A program made the translations under genes and the position numbers. A stretch of 10,336 nt of DNA from positions 22,985 to 33,320 of the forward strand of contig CAJTRO010000037.1 in NCBI GenBank assembly GCA_910579015.1, given 5' to 3'. Shown piece after piece: positions 1 to 7,788 of the stretch. Numbering within the stretch: position 1 is the first letter of the stretch; each line of letters starts with the position of its first letter. The stretch is from an uncultured Dorea sp. Its GTDB lineage: Bacteria; Bacillota_A; Clostridia; Lachnospirales; Lachnospiraceae. The notes under the pieces were generated by a model. That model saw nothing but the letters and a program-made list of their open reading frames with translations. It made no database searches and was not told where the DNA came from.

Positions 1-9
1 CAGTAATTT

Positions 10-46
10 TTCGGCACAAAGTGACATTTTTCGACATTTTCCGACA
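10..46 (-). promoter_or_regulatory. Tandem array of four 10-bp-phased TGTCGAA-like boxes
   Basis: Read on the minus strand there are four heptamers in the same orientation at exact 10-bp steps: TGTCGGA (46-40), TGTCGAA (36-30), TGTCACT (26-20) and TGCCGAA (16-10). TGTCGAA is the consensus Spo0A box, and Spo0A is known to bind tandem boxes about one helical turn apart. Direct TGTC repeats one turn apart are also the style of OmpR/PhoB-family operators, so the array could equally be an autoregulatory site for the regulator encoded at 148-843. It lies about 100 bp upstream of that gene. It could also serve a divergent gene outside the window. The repeat is seen directly; the binding protein is inferred. 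Confidence 0.5.
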
Positions 47-147
47 TTTAGTAGAAAGAACAAATTTTCATAATATCTTAAGAAATTAAGTAAATAGCTC
101 TTAAAAAATAATTGATAATCTTGTATAGTATAAGGGAGGTGATGAAT

Positions 148-843
148 ATGTCAAAAATATTAGTATGTGACGATGACAGAGAGATAGTAGAAGCGATAGA
201 CATTTACCTGACTCAGGAGGGATATCAGGTATTGAAGGCGTATGACGGAGAGGAGGCACTGAAAGTCCTGAAGACACAGAAGGTAGATCTTCTGGTGATC
301 GATGTGATGATGCCGAAGCTGGACGGGATCAGAGCCACCCTTAAGATACGGGAAGAGAATAATATGCCGATCATTATCCTGTCCGCCAAGTCAGAGGATG
401 CGGACAAGATACTGGGGCTTAACGTGGGGGCGGATGATTATGTGACGAAGCCCTTCAATCCGCTGGAACTTGTGGCAAGGGTTAAGTCCCAGCTGCGCAG
501 GTACACCCAGCTTGGCAGTACGGCAGATCATACCAGCCAGGCGGTATATGAGGCGGGCGGCCTTGCGATCAATGACGATCTCAAGGAGGTGACGGTCGAC
601 GGAGAGCCGGTCAGGCTTACGCCGATCGAATATAATATTTTGTTATTATTAATGAAGAATCAGGGAAAGGTTTTTTCCATAGACCAGATCTATGAGAATA
701 TCTGGAACGAAGATGCAATCGGTGTGGACAATACGGTGGCTGTCCATATCAGGCATATCCGTGAGAAGATAGAGATCAATCCAAAGGAGCCGCGGTATCT
801 CAAGGTGGTGTGGGGAGTTGGTTATAAGGTGGAAAAACTATAG
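148..843 (+). CDS. OmpR/PhoB-family (VanR-like) DNA-binding response regulator
   Basis: This is a cytoplasmic two-component response regulator of 231 residues. The receiver domain (about 1-120) has the acidic pocket D8-D9-D10, the phospho-acceptor D52 in VIDVMMPKLDG, S79 as the switch Ser/Thr, Y98 and K101 in DDYVTKPF. A winged-helix domain of the OmpR/PhoB type fills about 140-231, with the typical LTPIEYNILLLL start, the DNTVAVHIRHIREKIE recognition region and the terminal VWGVGYK wing. The start at 148 is chosen because the Shine-Dalgarno GGGAGGTG (134-141) lies at good spacing. The ATG at 142 abuts that motif, and a TTG at 112 lies upstream of it. The length matches VanR-group regulators. 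The gene sits 12 nt before a histidine kinase, its probable partner. The regulated genes are not evident from the sequence. Confidence 0.95.
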   Translation: MSKILVCDDDREIVEAIDIYLTQEGYQVLKAYDGEEALKVLKTQKVDLLVIDVMMPKLDGIRATLKIREENNMPIIILSAKSEDADKILGLNVGADDYVTKPFNPLELVARVKSQLRRYTQLGSTADHTSQAVYEAGGLAINDDLKEVTVDGEPVRLTPIEYNILLLLMKNQGKVFSIDQIYENIWNEDAIGVDNTVAVHIRHIREKIEINPKEPRYLKVVWGVGYKVEKL

Positions 844-855
844 AAAGGGGTATAT

Positions 856-3438
856 ATGAAGCGTCAATGGTATAAGGCAATGCTTACGAAGGGGATCCTG
901 ATTGTTCTGGAGCATGTGCTGTTGGCCGCTGTGGTCGTAAGCTGCCTGTGGCTGTCGGCTTATCCGGTGTTGTGGGATGAGGTGATTGCAGGAAGCATGG
1001 CCAGGGAGTATGAAGAGACAGCCCGTTTCCGCGGGGACATGATGAATATAAGCATGGAAGTGTTACAGGGGATCAGGCGGAGTAAGACGTTTGAAACAGA
1101 CGGCACCTATGATCCGGATAAGATCATAGATATCCAGAGATATCAGGAGGGAATGGAGGATTTTGAAGGGGACTTTAACGGACTGGCATACAGACTGGGA
1201 GATCTCTGTGAATGGGGAGAGAACTGGATCAAAGAGGGATATGATCCTTATCTGAAAGCAAAAGAGATCCAGGATAACATCATCGTATGCAAAAAATCTG
1301 ACGACACTTACCATTATTATTACTACAGTGAATTTAAGAAGATGATCGACGGCGGGGAACTGCGGTTTGTGATCGTGACAGATGATTCAGGAGTATCCGA
1401 AGATGATATCCTGGCGGAGCTGCGGGACGGAAGCTTCGAGAATGTGGCCGATACGCCGTTCAAGGGCCTCCAGGATATAGAGGGGAAGGTCGTCTATATT
1501 GACTGCTGGAGTTATGACGGCAGCTGGATAGAAGAGAAGTATCCTCCGATCGGCGCAGGGAGTATCATGCAGGTGGCCAACGACAATCCCGTATGGAACG
1601 GACGTCTGAATGATATATATGATATGTTGACGAATACTCTCTATGCGCTGGGGAATGAGATTCTTCTTTATAAGCATGTGGACGGAAGCTATCAGGAAGG
1701 AGAGACGAATTTTGCATACCTGTATGCTGATATGCAGACGGGGCAGGTGTATACAAACCGGAGAGAATTTGAGGATTATTCGAAGCTTGAGGAGAACCTG
1801 GAACAGTTCAGAAAGATGGGGAAATATGCGATTGTAAGACCTGAGCTTAAGGGCTTTGAGTCCAACATTAAGGATATTTCTGCAAAGGAATGGAGGGACG
1901 AGGTAAGATACGGCAATGGAGAGATCGGGAAGTTTGTATATGTAGTCGGCCTGGATACAGAGTACCCGGTCAAGGACGTGTTCTATACGGAAGCACATAC
2001 GTATGAGAAATATATGCCGGCCGCATACGGGATGTGTGCCCTGGGGATTCTGTCGGCTGTCCTGTTTGTCGTGATCCTGATCTGGCTGACGGTTGTGGCG
2101 GGACGGAGCAATCTGGATGAGCAGTTACATCTTAACTGGTTTGATGGATGGAAGACGGAGCCGGCGGCGTTCATCGTGATTGTCTTGTGGGCGGTCCCTA
2201 TGGTTGTACTGGCGATAGGGAACAATGATATCCGGATGGTGGAAGCGGATTTGTCTTATTATGAGGCCAGCCTGATATATAGAAACTTGCTGAGAGCAGT
2301 AGTGATCAACGGATCCGCGGCAGTATATACCTGCGCGATGTTCCTCGCCGGATATCTGAGTCTGGTGAGGCGGATAAAGGCGGGTACGCTGTGGAAGAAC
2401 AGTATCCTGAGAAGCATGATAAGCTTCATGAGAATGGTTTCGGGCAGTCTGCACGCAGTCTGGAGGGCGGTCCTGGTGTTCGGCGTCTTCGTGGCCGTCC
2501 ACTGGTTTGCGGTATTGCGAAGCGGCAGCAGTGCGGCGATGCTGTTGATGTTTGCAGGAGAGGCTGTCATATTCGTGTATCTGATCAGACTGGCGGTCGG
2601 AAGACAGCGGATTGATACCGGAGTTGAGAAGATTGCAGGAGGCGAGGTGGATTATAAGATACCGCTCTACGGAATGGGCGAGGAACAGAGGAGTATCGCG
2701 GAGAAGATCAATTCGATCGGACAGGGACTTGACGCGGCGCTGGCAGAGAGTGTGAAGAGCGAGCGGCTTAAGACGGATCTGATCACGAATGTATCCCATG
2801 ACATCAAGACGCCGCTGACTTCTATTATTAATTATGTAAGTCTCTTGAAGCAGGAGGATTTTGAAGATCCGAAGATTCGAAGATATATCGAGGTGTTAGA
2901 GGAGAAGTCGCAGCGCCTCAAGACGCTGACGGAGGATGTGGTGGAGGCATCCAAAGTAAGCTCGGGAAATATCACCCTCGAATATATGGATATTAATTTT
3001 GTGGAGATGATACAGCAGACCAGCGGAGAGTTCGAAGAGAAGTTCAAGGCACAGGAGCTGACAGAGGTTATGATGCTTCCGGAAGAGGATGTGATCATCC
3101 ATGTGGACGGCAGGCAGTTGTGGAGGATTCTTGCGAACATCTATAACAATGCGGCGAAATATGCGATGAAGAGAACAAGAGTCTATGCAGATCTCTATAC
3201 GGCGGAGCATTCAGCGGTATTCAGCCTGAAGAATATCTCGGACCAGCCGCTTAATATCCCGGCAGAGGAGCTGACGGAACGGTTTATCAGAGGGGATATA
3301 TCCAGAGGAACAGAGGGAAGCGGACTTGGACTTTCTATCGCAAAGACACTTACAGAGATGCAGGGCGGGCGGTTTGAGCTGTATCTGGACGGCGATCTGT
3401 TCCGGGTTACGATCACATTTCCGCAGAAATCGTTATAG
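856..3438 (+). CDS. Membrane sensor histidine kinase with large extracytoplasmic domain and six TM segments
   Basis: This is an 860-residue sensor kinase, the presumed partner of the regulator just upstream. TM1 is about residues 12-36, followed by an extracytoplasmic domain of about 350 residues (37-388) that I do not recognise. Five more hydrophobic segments follow at about 390-414, 436-455, 478-504, 536-554 and 560-582; the basic loops (such as 505-537) face inside under this topology. A HAMP-like linker precedes the HisKA motif NVSHDIKTPLTS with phospho-acceptor H648. The ATPase domain has an N box (NIYNNAAKYA, N765) and a G2 box (GSGLGLSIAK, 821-830), with ERFIRGD as F box. A canonical DxGxG G1 box is absent; the corresponding stretch reads FSLKNIS (789-795), which I believe is common in this VanS-like clostridial subgroup. 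The ATG is preceded by GAAAGGGG. Confidence 0.93.
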   Translation: MKRQWYKAMLTKGILIVLEHVLLAAVVVSCLWLSAYPVLWDEVIAGSMAREYEETARFRGDMMNISMEVLQGIRRSKTFETDGTYDPDKIIDIQRYQEGMEDFEGDFNGLAYRLGDLCEWGENWIKEGYDPYLKAKEIQDNIIVCKKSDDTYHYYYYSEFKKMIDGGELRFVIVTDDSGVSEDDILAELRDGSFENVADTPFKGLQDIEGKVVYIDCWSYDGSWIEEKYPPIGAGSIMQVANDNPVWNGRLNDIYDMLTNTLYALGNEILLYKHVDGSYQEGETNFAYLYADMQTGQVYTNRREFEDYSKLEENLEQFRKMGKYAIVRPELKGFESNIKDISAKEWRDEVRYGNGEIGKFVYVVGLDTEYPVKDVFYTEAHTYEKYMPAAYGMCALGILSAVLFVVILIWLTVVAGRSNLDEQLHLNWFDGWKTEPAAFIVIVLWAVPMVVLAIGNNDIRMVEADLSYYEASLIYRNLLRAVVINGSAAVYTCAMFLAGYLSLVRRIKAGTLWKNSILRSMISFMRMVSGSLHAVWRAVLVFGVFVAVHWFAVLRSGSSAAMLLMFAGEAVIFVYLIRLAVGRQRIDTGVEKIAGGEVDYKIPLYGMGEEQRSIAEKINSIGQGLDAALAESVKSERLKTDLITNVSHDIKTPLTSIINYVSLLKQEDFEDPKIRRYIEVLEEKSQRLKTLTEDVVEASKVSSGNITLEYMDINFVEMIQQTSGEFEEKFKAQELTEVMMLPEEDVIIHVDGRQLWRILANIYNNAAKYAMKRTRVYADLYTAEHSAVFSLKNISDQPLNIPAEELTERFIRGDISRGTEGSGLGLSIAKTLTEMQGGRFELYLDGDLFRVTITFPQKSL

Positions 3439-3475
3439 CAGATTTTTTATATTTTAGGGCAATCTTTAAAATGGC

Positions 3476-3504
3476 TTGCACTCGTGCCGAAAAAACATTA
3501 CAAT
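3476..3504 (+). promoter_or_regulatory. Sigma-A-type promoter for the methyltransferase unit
   Basis: A -35 element TTGCAC (3476-3481) and a -10 element TACAAT (3499-3504) are separated by exactly 17 bp, and each matches consensus at 4 or 5 of 6 positions. The predicted transcription start is near 3510-3512, only a few bases before the ATG at 3514. It lies in the 75-bp gap after the kinase gene, where I see no convincing terminator, so some read-through from the kinase is possible. Confidence 0.6.
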
Positions 3505-3513
3505 AATGGTATT

Positions 3514-4731
3514 ATGAATGAATTAAGAGAATTATTACAGGATAATCTAAATATAGAATTTATTTCGGCAGTTCTTAGCAATCCAAGGGATAAGGACAAG
3601 GTAACAAAGGTACGGGTGCGGCCTTTACTTAAGAAGGAACAGCTTGTGTTCCAGATAGAGACATTCTGCAATAACCAGGCATTTCACAGGAATGCGCCTT
3701 CCGGGGAGGCGTGTGAGATTTTGCTTGGTTATTTGGAGAATATGCGCCAGATGCAGCTTACGACGACCAGATATCTGTATACGGTGCTGGTGAGCAAAAA
3801 AGGAAAGGTTACGGTGAAGAAGAAGGCTCGCCAGACGGATTGCAGGGAGGTTGACAGAAGTCATGACCGTAAGAAGAATTATATTCTAAAGGAGGGAATC
3901 CCGGTTCCGTTTCTTCAGGATCTCGGCGTTATGACGGAGGAAGGGAAGGTTGTGCGTTCCCGGTCTGACAAATTCCGCCAGATTAACCGTTTTCTGGAAT
4001 TCATAGAAGATATCCTGCCGGAGCTTGACAGGGACAGAGAGCTTACGATCCTGGATTTTGGATGTGGAAAGTCTTATCTGACTTTTGCTGTGTATTATTA
4101 TCTTCATGAGCTTAAGCAGTATGATATCAGGGTGATCGGCCTGGACCTAAAGAAGGAGGTCATCCGTAACTGTAATGAATTAAGCAGAAAGTATGGCTAT
4201 GAGAAGCTGACGTTTCTGGAGGGCAATATTGCTGATTATGAGGGATGTACCCGGGTGGATATGGTGGTCACGCTCCATGCCTGTGATACGGCGACAGACT
4301 ATGCGCTTTCCAAGGCTGTGGGATGGGGGGCGAAGGTGATCCTGTCGGTGCCCTGCTGTCAGCATGAGCTGAATGGCCAGATTGACTGTGAGGTGCTTGG
4401 GCCTGTTCTGGGATACGGGCTGATCAGAGAGCGCATGGCGGCGCTTATCACGGATGCCTTAAGAGCGCAGTATCTGGAGCAGGAGGGGTATGACACCCAG
4501 ATCCTTGAATTTATAGACATGGAGCATACGCCGAAGAATATTCTGATCCGGGCGGTCAGAAGCGGTAAGAGAAGAGAGAATCAGGAAGCGCTTCGGCGCT
4601 GCGAGGAGTATCTGCATGTATCGCCGACGCTTGGGAGGCTGCTTGAGGAGAAAGGATGGGACGGCGGTCTTGCCGTCAGAGGAGAGAATCTGCCGGGAAA
4701 GTTACTCGAGCGGGAAGGGAACGATAGATGA
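3514..4731 (+). CDS. Class I SAM-dependent methyltransferase (Methyltransf_32-like)
   Basis: Predicted soluble methyltransferase of 405 residues with unknown substrate. The Rossmann-fold glycine-rich motif I is ILDFGCGKSYLTF (179-191), which should bind S-adenosylmethionine. Further on are VTLHACDTATDYAL (252-265) and the proline-cysteine motif SVPCCQHEL (278-286). The HACDxATD plus PCC pair is characteristic of the Methyltransf_32 group, related to METTL25 and GSTCD. The N-terminal 165 residues are a separate, basic alpha/beta region with no motif I recognise. I chose the ATG at 3514 over the upstream in-frame GTG at 3484, because the GTG lies inside the predicted promoter spacer. No Shine-Dalgarno precedes 3514, consistent with a leaderless message. 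The stop overlaps the next start as ATGA, so the downstream membrane protein is probably translationally coupled. Confidence 0.8.
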   Translation: MNELRELLQDNLNIEFISAVLSNPRDKDKVTKVRVRPLLKKEQLVFQIETFCNNQAFHRNAPSGEACEILLGYLENMRQMQLTTTRYLYTVLVSKKGKVTVKKKARQTDCREVDRSHDRKKNYILKEGIPVPFLQDLGVMTEEGKVVRSRSDKFRQINRFLEFIEDILPELDRDRELTILDFGCGKSYLTFAVYYYLHELKQYDIRVIGLDLKKEVIRNCNELSRKYGYEKLTFLEGNIADYEGCTRVDMVVTLHACDTATDYALSKAVGWGAKVILSVPCCQHELNGQIDCEVLGPVLGYGLIRERMAALITDALRAQYLEQEGYDTQILEFIDMEHTPKNILIRAVRSGKRRENQEALRRCEEYLHVSPTLGRLLEEKGWDGGLAVRGENLPGKLLEREGNDR

Positions 4732-7169
4732 GCTGGAAGAGAAGATTAAAAGATACGGCAATTTTGGTTCTGGTATTTATCGCTGCAATGATCGGATTCA
4801 GCTATTACACGAATAAGGGCAATGATAATATGACTGCGGATATGGGTTCGGCTACATATCCGCAGATATCATTTTCTTATAACGGGTATTCTGTCAATAT
4901 ACTTAGCGGATATGCCAGAGTGATGGATATATCGACCATGAGAGACACGATCACACCTGTAAGCGGCGGCCGGGTGGAGGGGATGATCTATGCCTATGAC
5001 AATAAGATCAGCAAAGCGGTCTATTCAGTCTATACGCCGGACGGCAGGGAGAAGCTTAAGGAAGGGAAGCTTGACTGGACGGGAGAGAATTTTACGGTGG
5101 ATCTGAACGGTGTGAGCATCACCGGAGTGGAGCAGATCTTAGAGATTGTGCTGGATACCGGAAACGACAGGTCCGTGTACTTCTACACCAGGATTACGGA
5201 TGCTGTGAATGCGGAGCTTGCACAGTGTCTGGATTATATCCGGGATTTCCATGTGAATGCCATGGGCAAAGCGGAGGGCGCGGGAATTGGAACGGTGCTT
5301 GAGCCGGGCCCCGAGTCGGATAATACGACATTGCAGCACGTGACGATCCATTCGGATTATGACCATGTATCCTGGGGAGAGCTTGAGCCGATGGTTGAGA
5401 AGGGGGAACGGTGGAGCATCAAGGAGATCAATGACGGCTCTGTGTCTGTGCTCCTGGATTATCGTGTGAGGTGCAGGGGAGAAGAGAATGATACGGATGA
5501 ATACCAGGTCAGGGAGTTCTTCCGGGTAACCCATGCGGCGGAGGCTCAGAAAACGTATCTTCTTGATTATGACCGGACTATGGAGCAGGTGTTTGATGTC
5601 ACGAAGCATGTTCTTGGCGGGGCGGGCGTGGTGCTTGGTATCGCTCCGGAGGATGTCCCTTATCTGGTCAATGATGAAGGAAACGCGGTGTCTTTCGTCG
5701 TGGCAAACGAGCTGTGGAATTATAATAAGAAGACGGATGAGATGGCGCTGGTCTTTAGTTTTGCGGATGTGGAGAACACCGATGTGCGGAACATGGTGCC
5801 GCATCATAAGATAAAGCTTCTGGCAGTAGACAAAGAGGACGGTGTTACCTTTGCCGTATGCGGTTATATGAGCAGGGGGGCACATGAAGGAGAGGTCGGA
5901 GCGGCGGTCTATTACTATGATGTAAAGAAGAATTCCGTAGAGGAGAAGGTGTTTATTTCCAGTAACAGATCCTATGGAAATGCGATTCATGAACTGAGCA
6001 GCATGATCTACCACAGTACGGGGCGGAACAAGCTGTATGTGATGCCGGGCGGTATGCTGTATGAATACGATACCAAGAGCAACAAAAGCAAGGAGCTTGC
6101 GAAGAAGCTTAAGAAGGGGCAGTATGTGATTTCCGGAGACGGACGCCTGGCGGCATGGCAGGACGGGGATGATCTGGATTCGGCGTCGAGGATCGTGGTG
6201 ATGGATTTTGAGACCGGGGAGGAGCGGACGGTGGAATGCGGGGAAGATGAATGCATCCGGCCGCTCGGATTTATAAAGGATGATTTTGTCTATGGAGTTG
6301 CCAAGAAGGCTGATACAGGAAGAACGGTATCAGGAGAAGCGGCGGTGCCGATGTATAAGGTTGAGATCCAGAACAAAAAAAGCAAGATTGTGAAGACCTA
6401 CCAGGCAGAAGGCGTCTACGTTCTGAGCGTTCTGTTTGACGAGACGATGGTCACGCTTAACCGGGTGGTAAAAGAAGGCGAGACTTACAGCAGTGTGGCG
6501 CCGGATTATATCACGAACAACGGCGGGAAGGAAGAATGCAATATATCCGTGGAGTCATATGTGACAGATTTGAAGGAAACACAGGTGAGGCTTGCTTATA
6601 ATGACGGGATCTCGGATAGACAGCCCAAGGTGCTGAAACCGAAACAGATATTGTTCGAAGATCCGGAGACGCTTAATTTTGACGAACTTGACCGGGGAGA
6701 ACAATATTATGTGTATGGATACGGAGAACTTGCAGGGATCTTCGAACATGCCGGGGAAGCTATAAGGAAGGCGGAAGAATACGGCGGAAATGTTGTGGAT
6801 GCAAGGCAGTCATATATCTGGGAGAAGGGCAACAGAAGCCGGCAGCATCTGATAACAGGCAAGGATGATCTGATCCAGAATATGGTGGACAGGCTGCGGC
6901 AGGGCGAGGCTCCGACGGATATTGTGAAGGATCTGAACAACGAGAGGTGTCTGAATCTGACCGGATGTTCGGTGGATGAGCTTAAGTATCTTCTTGACAG
7001 GGATATTCCTGTGATCGGAATGCTGAATGCCCAGAATGCGGTTATACTGGTGGGCTATACAGAGAAAAGCGCTATATATATCAATGTGGACAGCGCAGAG
7101 CGAAAGACGGTGCCGGTTGGAGAACTGGAACAGATGACGTCCGGAAGCGGGTATACGTATATTGGATAG
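4728..7169 (+). CDS. Large membrane-anchored protein of unknown function with degenerate C39-like C-terminal domain
   Basis: I do not recognise a named family for this 813-residue protein. A basic start (SWKRRLK) and one hydrophobic segment (about 10-27) make it a predicted signal-anchored protein with the rest outside the membrane. Residues 40-300 are beta-rich. About 425-600 contains repeats such as SGDGRLAAW with SRIVVMDFETGEE, and MYKVEIQNKKS, resembling beta-propeller blades. From about 658 a YYVYGYGELAG segment leads to a cysteine-peptidase C39-like fold. The usual GHAVxxVGY signature reads NAQNAVILVGY (767-777), so the catalytic His is Asn770, and no Cys sits in the expected nucleophile region near 680-700. 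The domain is therefore probably a non-catalytic relative. The start codon overlaps the methyltransferase stop by 4 nt. A role at the cell surface is inference. Confidence 0.75.
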   Translation: MSWKRRLKDTAILVLVFIAAMIGFSYYTNKGNDNMTADMGSATYPQISFSYNGYSVNILSGYARVMDISTMRDTITPVSGGRVEGMIYAYDNKISKAVYSVYTPDGREKLKEGKLDWTGENFTVDLNGVSITGVEQILEIVLDTGNDRSVYFYTRITDAVNAELAQCLDYIRDFHVNAMGKAEGAGIGTVLEPGPESDNTTLQHVTIHSDYDHVSWGELEPMVEKGERWSIKEINDGSVSVLLDYRVRCRGEENDTDEYQVREFFRVTHAAEAQKTYLLDYDRTMEQVFDVTKHVLGGAGVVLGIAPEDVPYLVNDEGNAVSFVVANELWNYNKKTDEMALVFSFADVENTDVRNMVPHHKIKLLAVDKEDGVTFAVCGYMSRGAHEGEVGAAVYYYDVKKNSVEEKVFISSNRSYGNAIHELSSMIYHSTGRNKLYVMPGGMLYEYDTKSNKSKELAKKLKKGQYVISGDGRLAAWQDGDDLDSASRIVVMDFETGEERTVECGEDECIRPLGFIKDDFVYGVAKKADTGRTVSGEAAVPMYKVEIQNKKSKIVKTYQAEGVYVLSVLFDETMVTLNRVVKEGETYSSVAPDYITNNGGKEECNISVESYVTDLKETQVRLAYNDGISDRQPKVLKPKQILFEDPETLNFDELDRGEQYYVYGYGELAGIFEHAGEAIRKAEEYGGNVVDARQSYIWEKGNRSRQHLITGKDDLIQNMVDRLRQGEAPTDIVKDLNNERCLNLTGCSVDELKYLLDRDIPVIGMLNAQNAVILVGYTEKSAIYINVDSAERKTVPVGELEQMTSGSGYTYIG

Positions 7170-7175
7170 TTTGTG

Positions 7176-7218
7176 ATAAAAAAGGGCATCGGAAAGTGTG
7201 GACTTCCAGATGCCCTTT
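7176..7218 (-). terminator. Intrinsic terminator between convergent operons, strongest for the que operon
   Basis: AAAGGGCATC (7181-7190) pairs perfectly with GATGCCCTTT (7209-7218), and GGAA/TTCC (7191-7194 with 7204-7207) extends the stem inward past a one-base bulge. Read on the minus strand, the hairpin is followed by an unbroken run of T (the A run at 7178-7183), the classic rho-independent layout, 35 nt after the queT stop. On the plus strand the tail is only TTTCATT, so it probably also ends the 4728-7169 transcript, but less efficiently. Confidence 0.8.
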
Positions 7219-7252
7219 CATTGTACCTGCTAAAGGGTATCCCGGCAGAGAT

Positions 7253-7750
7253 CTAGGATCTTCTGGCAGGGACAAAGATGATATTCTTATATTTGTTGAG
7301 TGCGCAGTAAAGTATCATTCCGAGTATCCCGCAGGAAAGAACTTCGCCGATGCCTACGGTAAACATCATGAACGGGATCGGAAGGGCGGCGCCATAGCCA
7401 AACCGCAGTACGAACGGAACAATCACTGTGTTCGCAAGGGCCGGCGGAAGAGGCGCAAGCAATGGGTTATAAGTGCGCAGCTGATAAGTACAGAAGGCCC
7501 CGATCAGGGTGGCGATACTCCCGAATATTATGTCTGGAAGGATGGCCCCGCCTAAGATATTGCCGATCAGACAGCCGATGAACAGGCCGGGAACGGCGGC
7601 GGGGGTGAATGCCGGAAGGATGGTAAGCGCTTCTGCGATCCTTACCTGGATCTCTCCGAAAGAAAACGGTGCAAATACATATGTGAGCACCACGTAGATG
7701 GCAGCGATCATGGCTGCCTGGCTTAGATAAGCTGTGTTTGTTTTTTTCAT
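7253..7750 (-). CDS. queT: QueT-family queuosine-precursor transporter (ECF S-component type)
   Basis: A 165-residue integral membrane protein with five or six hydrophobic segments. The conserved stretch around VRIAEALTILPAF and PGLFIGCLIGN is characteristic of the QueT family (COG4708). QueT is known from comparative genomics as the substrate-binding S component of an energy-coupling-factor transporter, predicted to import a queuosine precursor (queuine or a preQ base). Its ATPase and T components would come from elsewhere in the genome. The gene follows queC by 38 nt and has a good AAAGGAG Shine-Dalgarno. Its base composition is high GC like the genes at 148-7169 and quite unlike queC next door, so it is probably the resident gene. 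It appears to lack a complete leader of its own (see the tail remnant at 7763-7777) and is probably transcribed from the queD promoter. Confidence 0.88.
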   Translation of the reverse strand: MKKTNTAYLSQAAMIAAIYVVLTYVFAPFSFGEIQVRIAEALTILPAFTPAAVPGLFIGCLIGNILGGAILPDIIFGSIATLIGAFCTYQLRTYNPLLAPLPPALANTVIVPFVLRFGYGAALPIPFMMFTVGIGEVLSCGILGMILYCALNKYKNIIFVPARRS

Positions 7751-7756
7751 GTTCTT

Positions 7757-7781
7757 CTCCTTTAGTTTGTTTTACGAGACC
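7757..7781 (-). promoter_or_regulatory. Remnant of a preQ1-riboswitch-like 3' tail fused to the queT Shine-Dalgarno
   Basis: On the minus strand TCGTAAAACAAACTA (7777-7763) runs straight into AAGGAG. The A-rich tail ending in ACTA followed by a Shine-Dalgarno is the layout of translational preQ1-I riboswitches, in which the tail pairs into the aptamer loop. The tail matches the queD leader (10262-10247) except for one missing A. The expected 5' strand (a GAGAC to pair with GTCTC) and the cytosine-rich loop are absent; the queC stop codon and an A/G-rich linker occupy their place. It is called a remnant on that basis, by inference. Confidence 0.45.
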
Positions 7782-7788
7782 TTCTTTT

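Noticed and set aside
79..131. Promoter for the response regulator, with candidate -10 elements such as GATAAT (114-119) or TATAGT (124-129)
   Set aside because: No -35 of reasonable match lies at 16-18 bp from any of them, and the later ones would start transcription inside the ribosome binding site.
2125..2799. Long minus-strand open frame inside the kinase gene
   Set aside because: Low-complexity, His/Arg/Gln-rich translation typical of an antisense shadow of a GC-biased gene.
3439..3475. Possible terminator after the histidine kinase (AGATT/AATCT or ATTTTA/TAAAAT pairings)
   Set aside because: The stems are 5-6 A-U-rich pairs with loops of 10 or more bases and no following T-run.
5139..6014. 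Long minus-strand open frame opposite the membrane protein gene
   Set aside because: It lies antisense to a clear coding gene, has no plausible ribosome binding site and its product resembles no protein family; it is a shadow of the plus-strand codon pattern.
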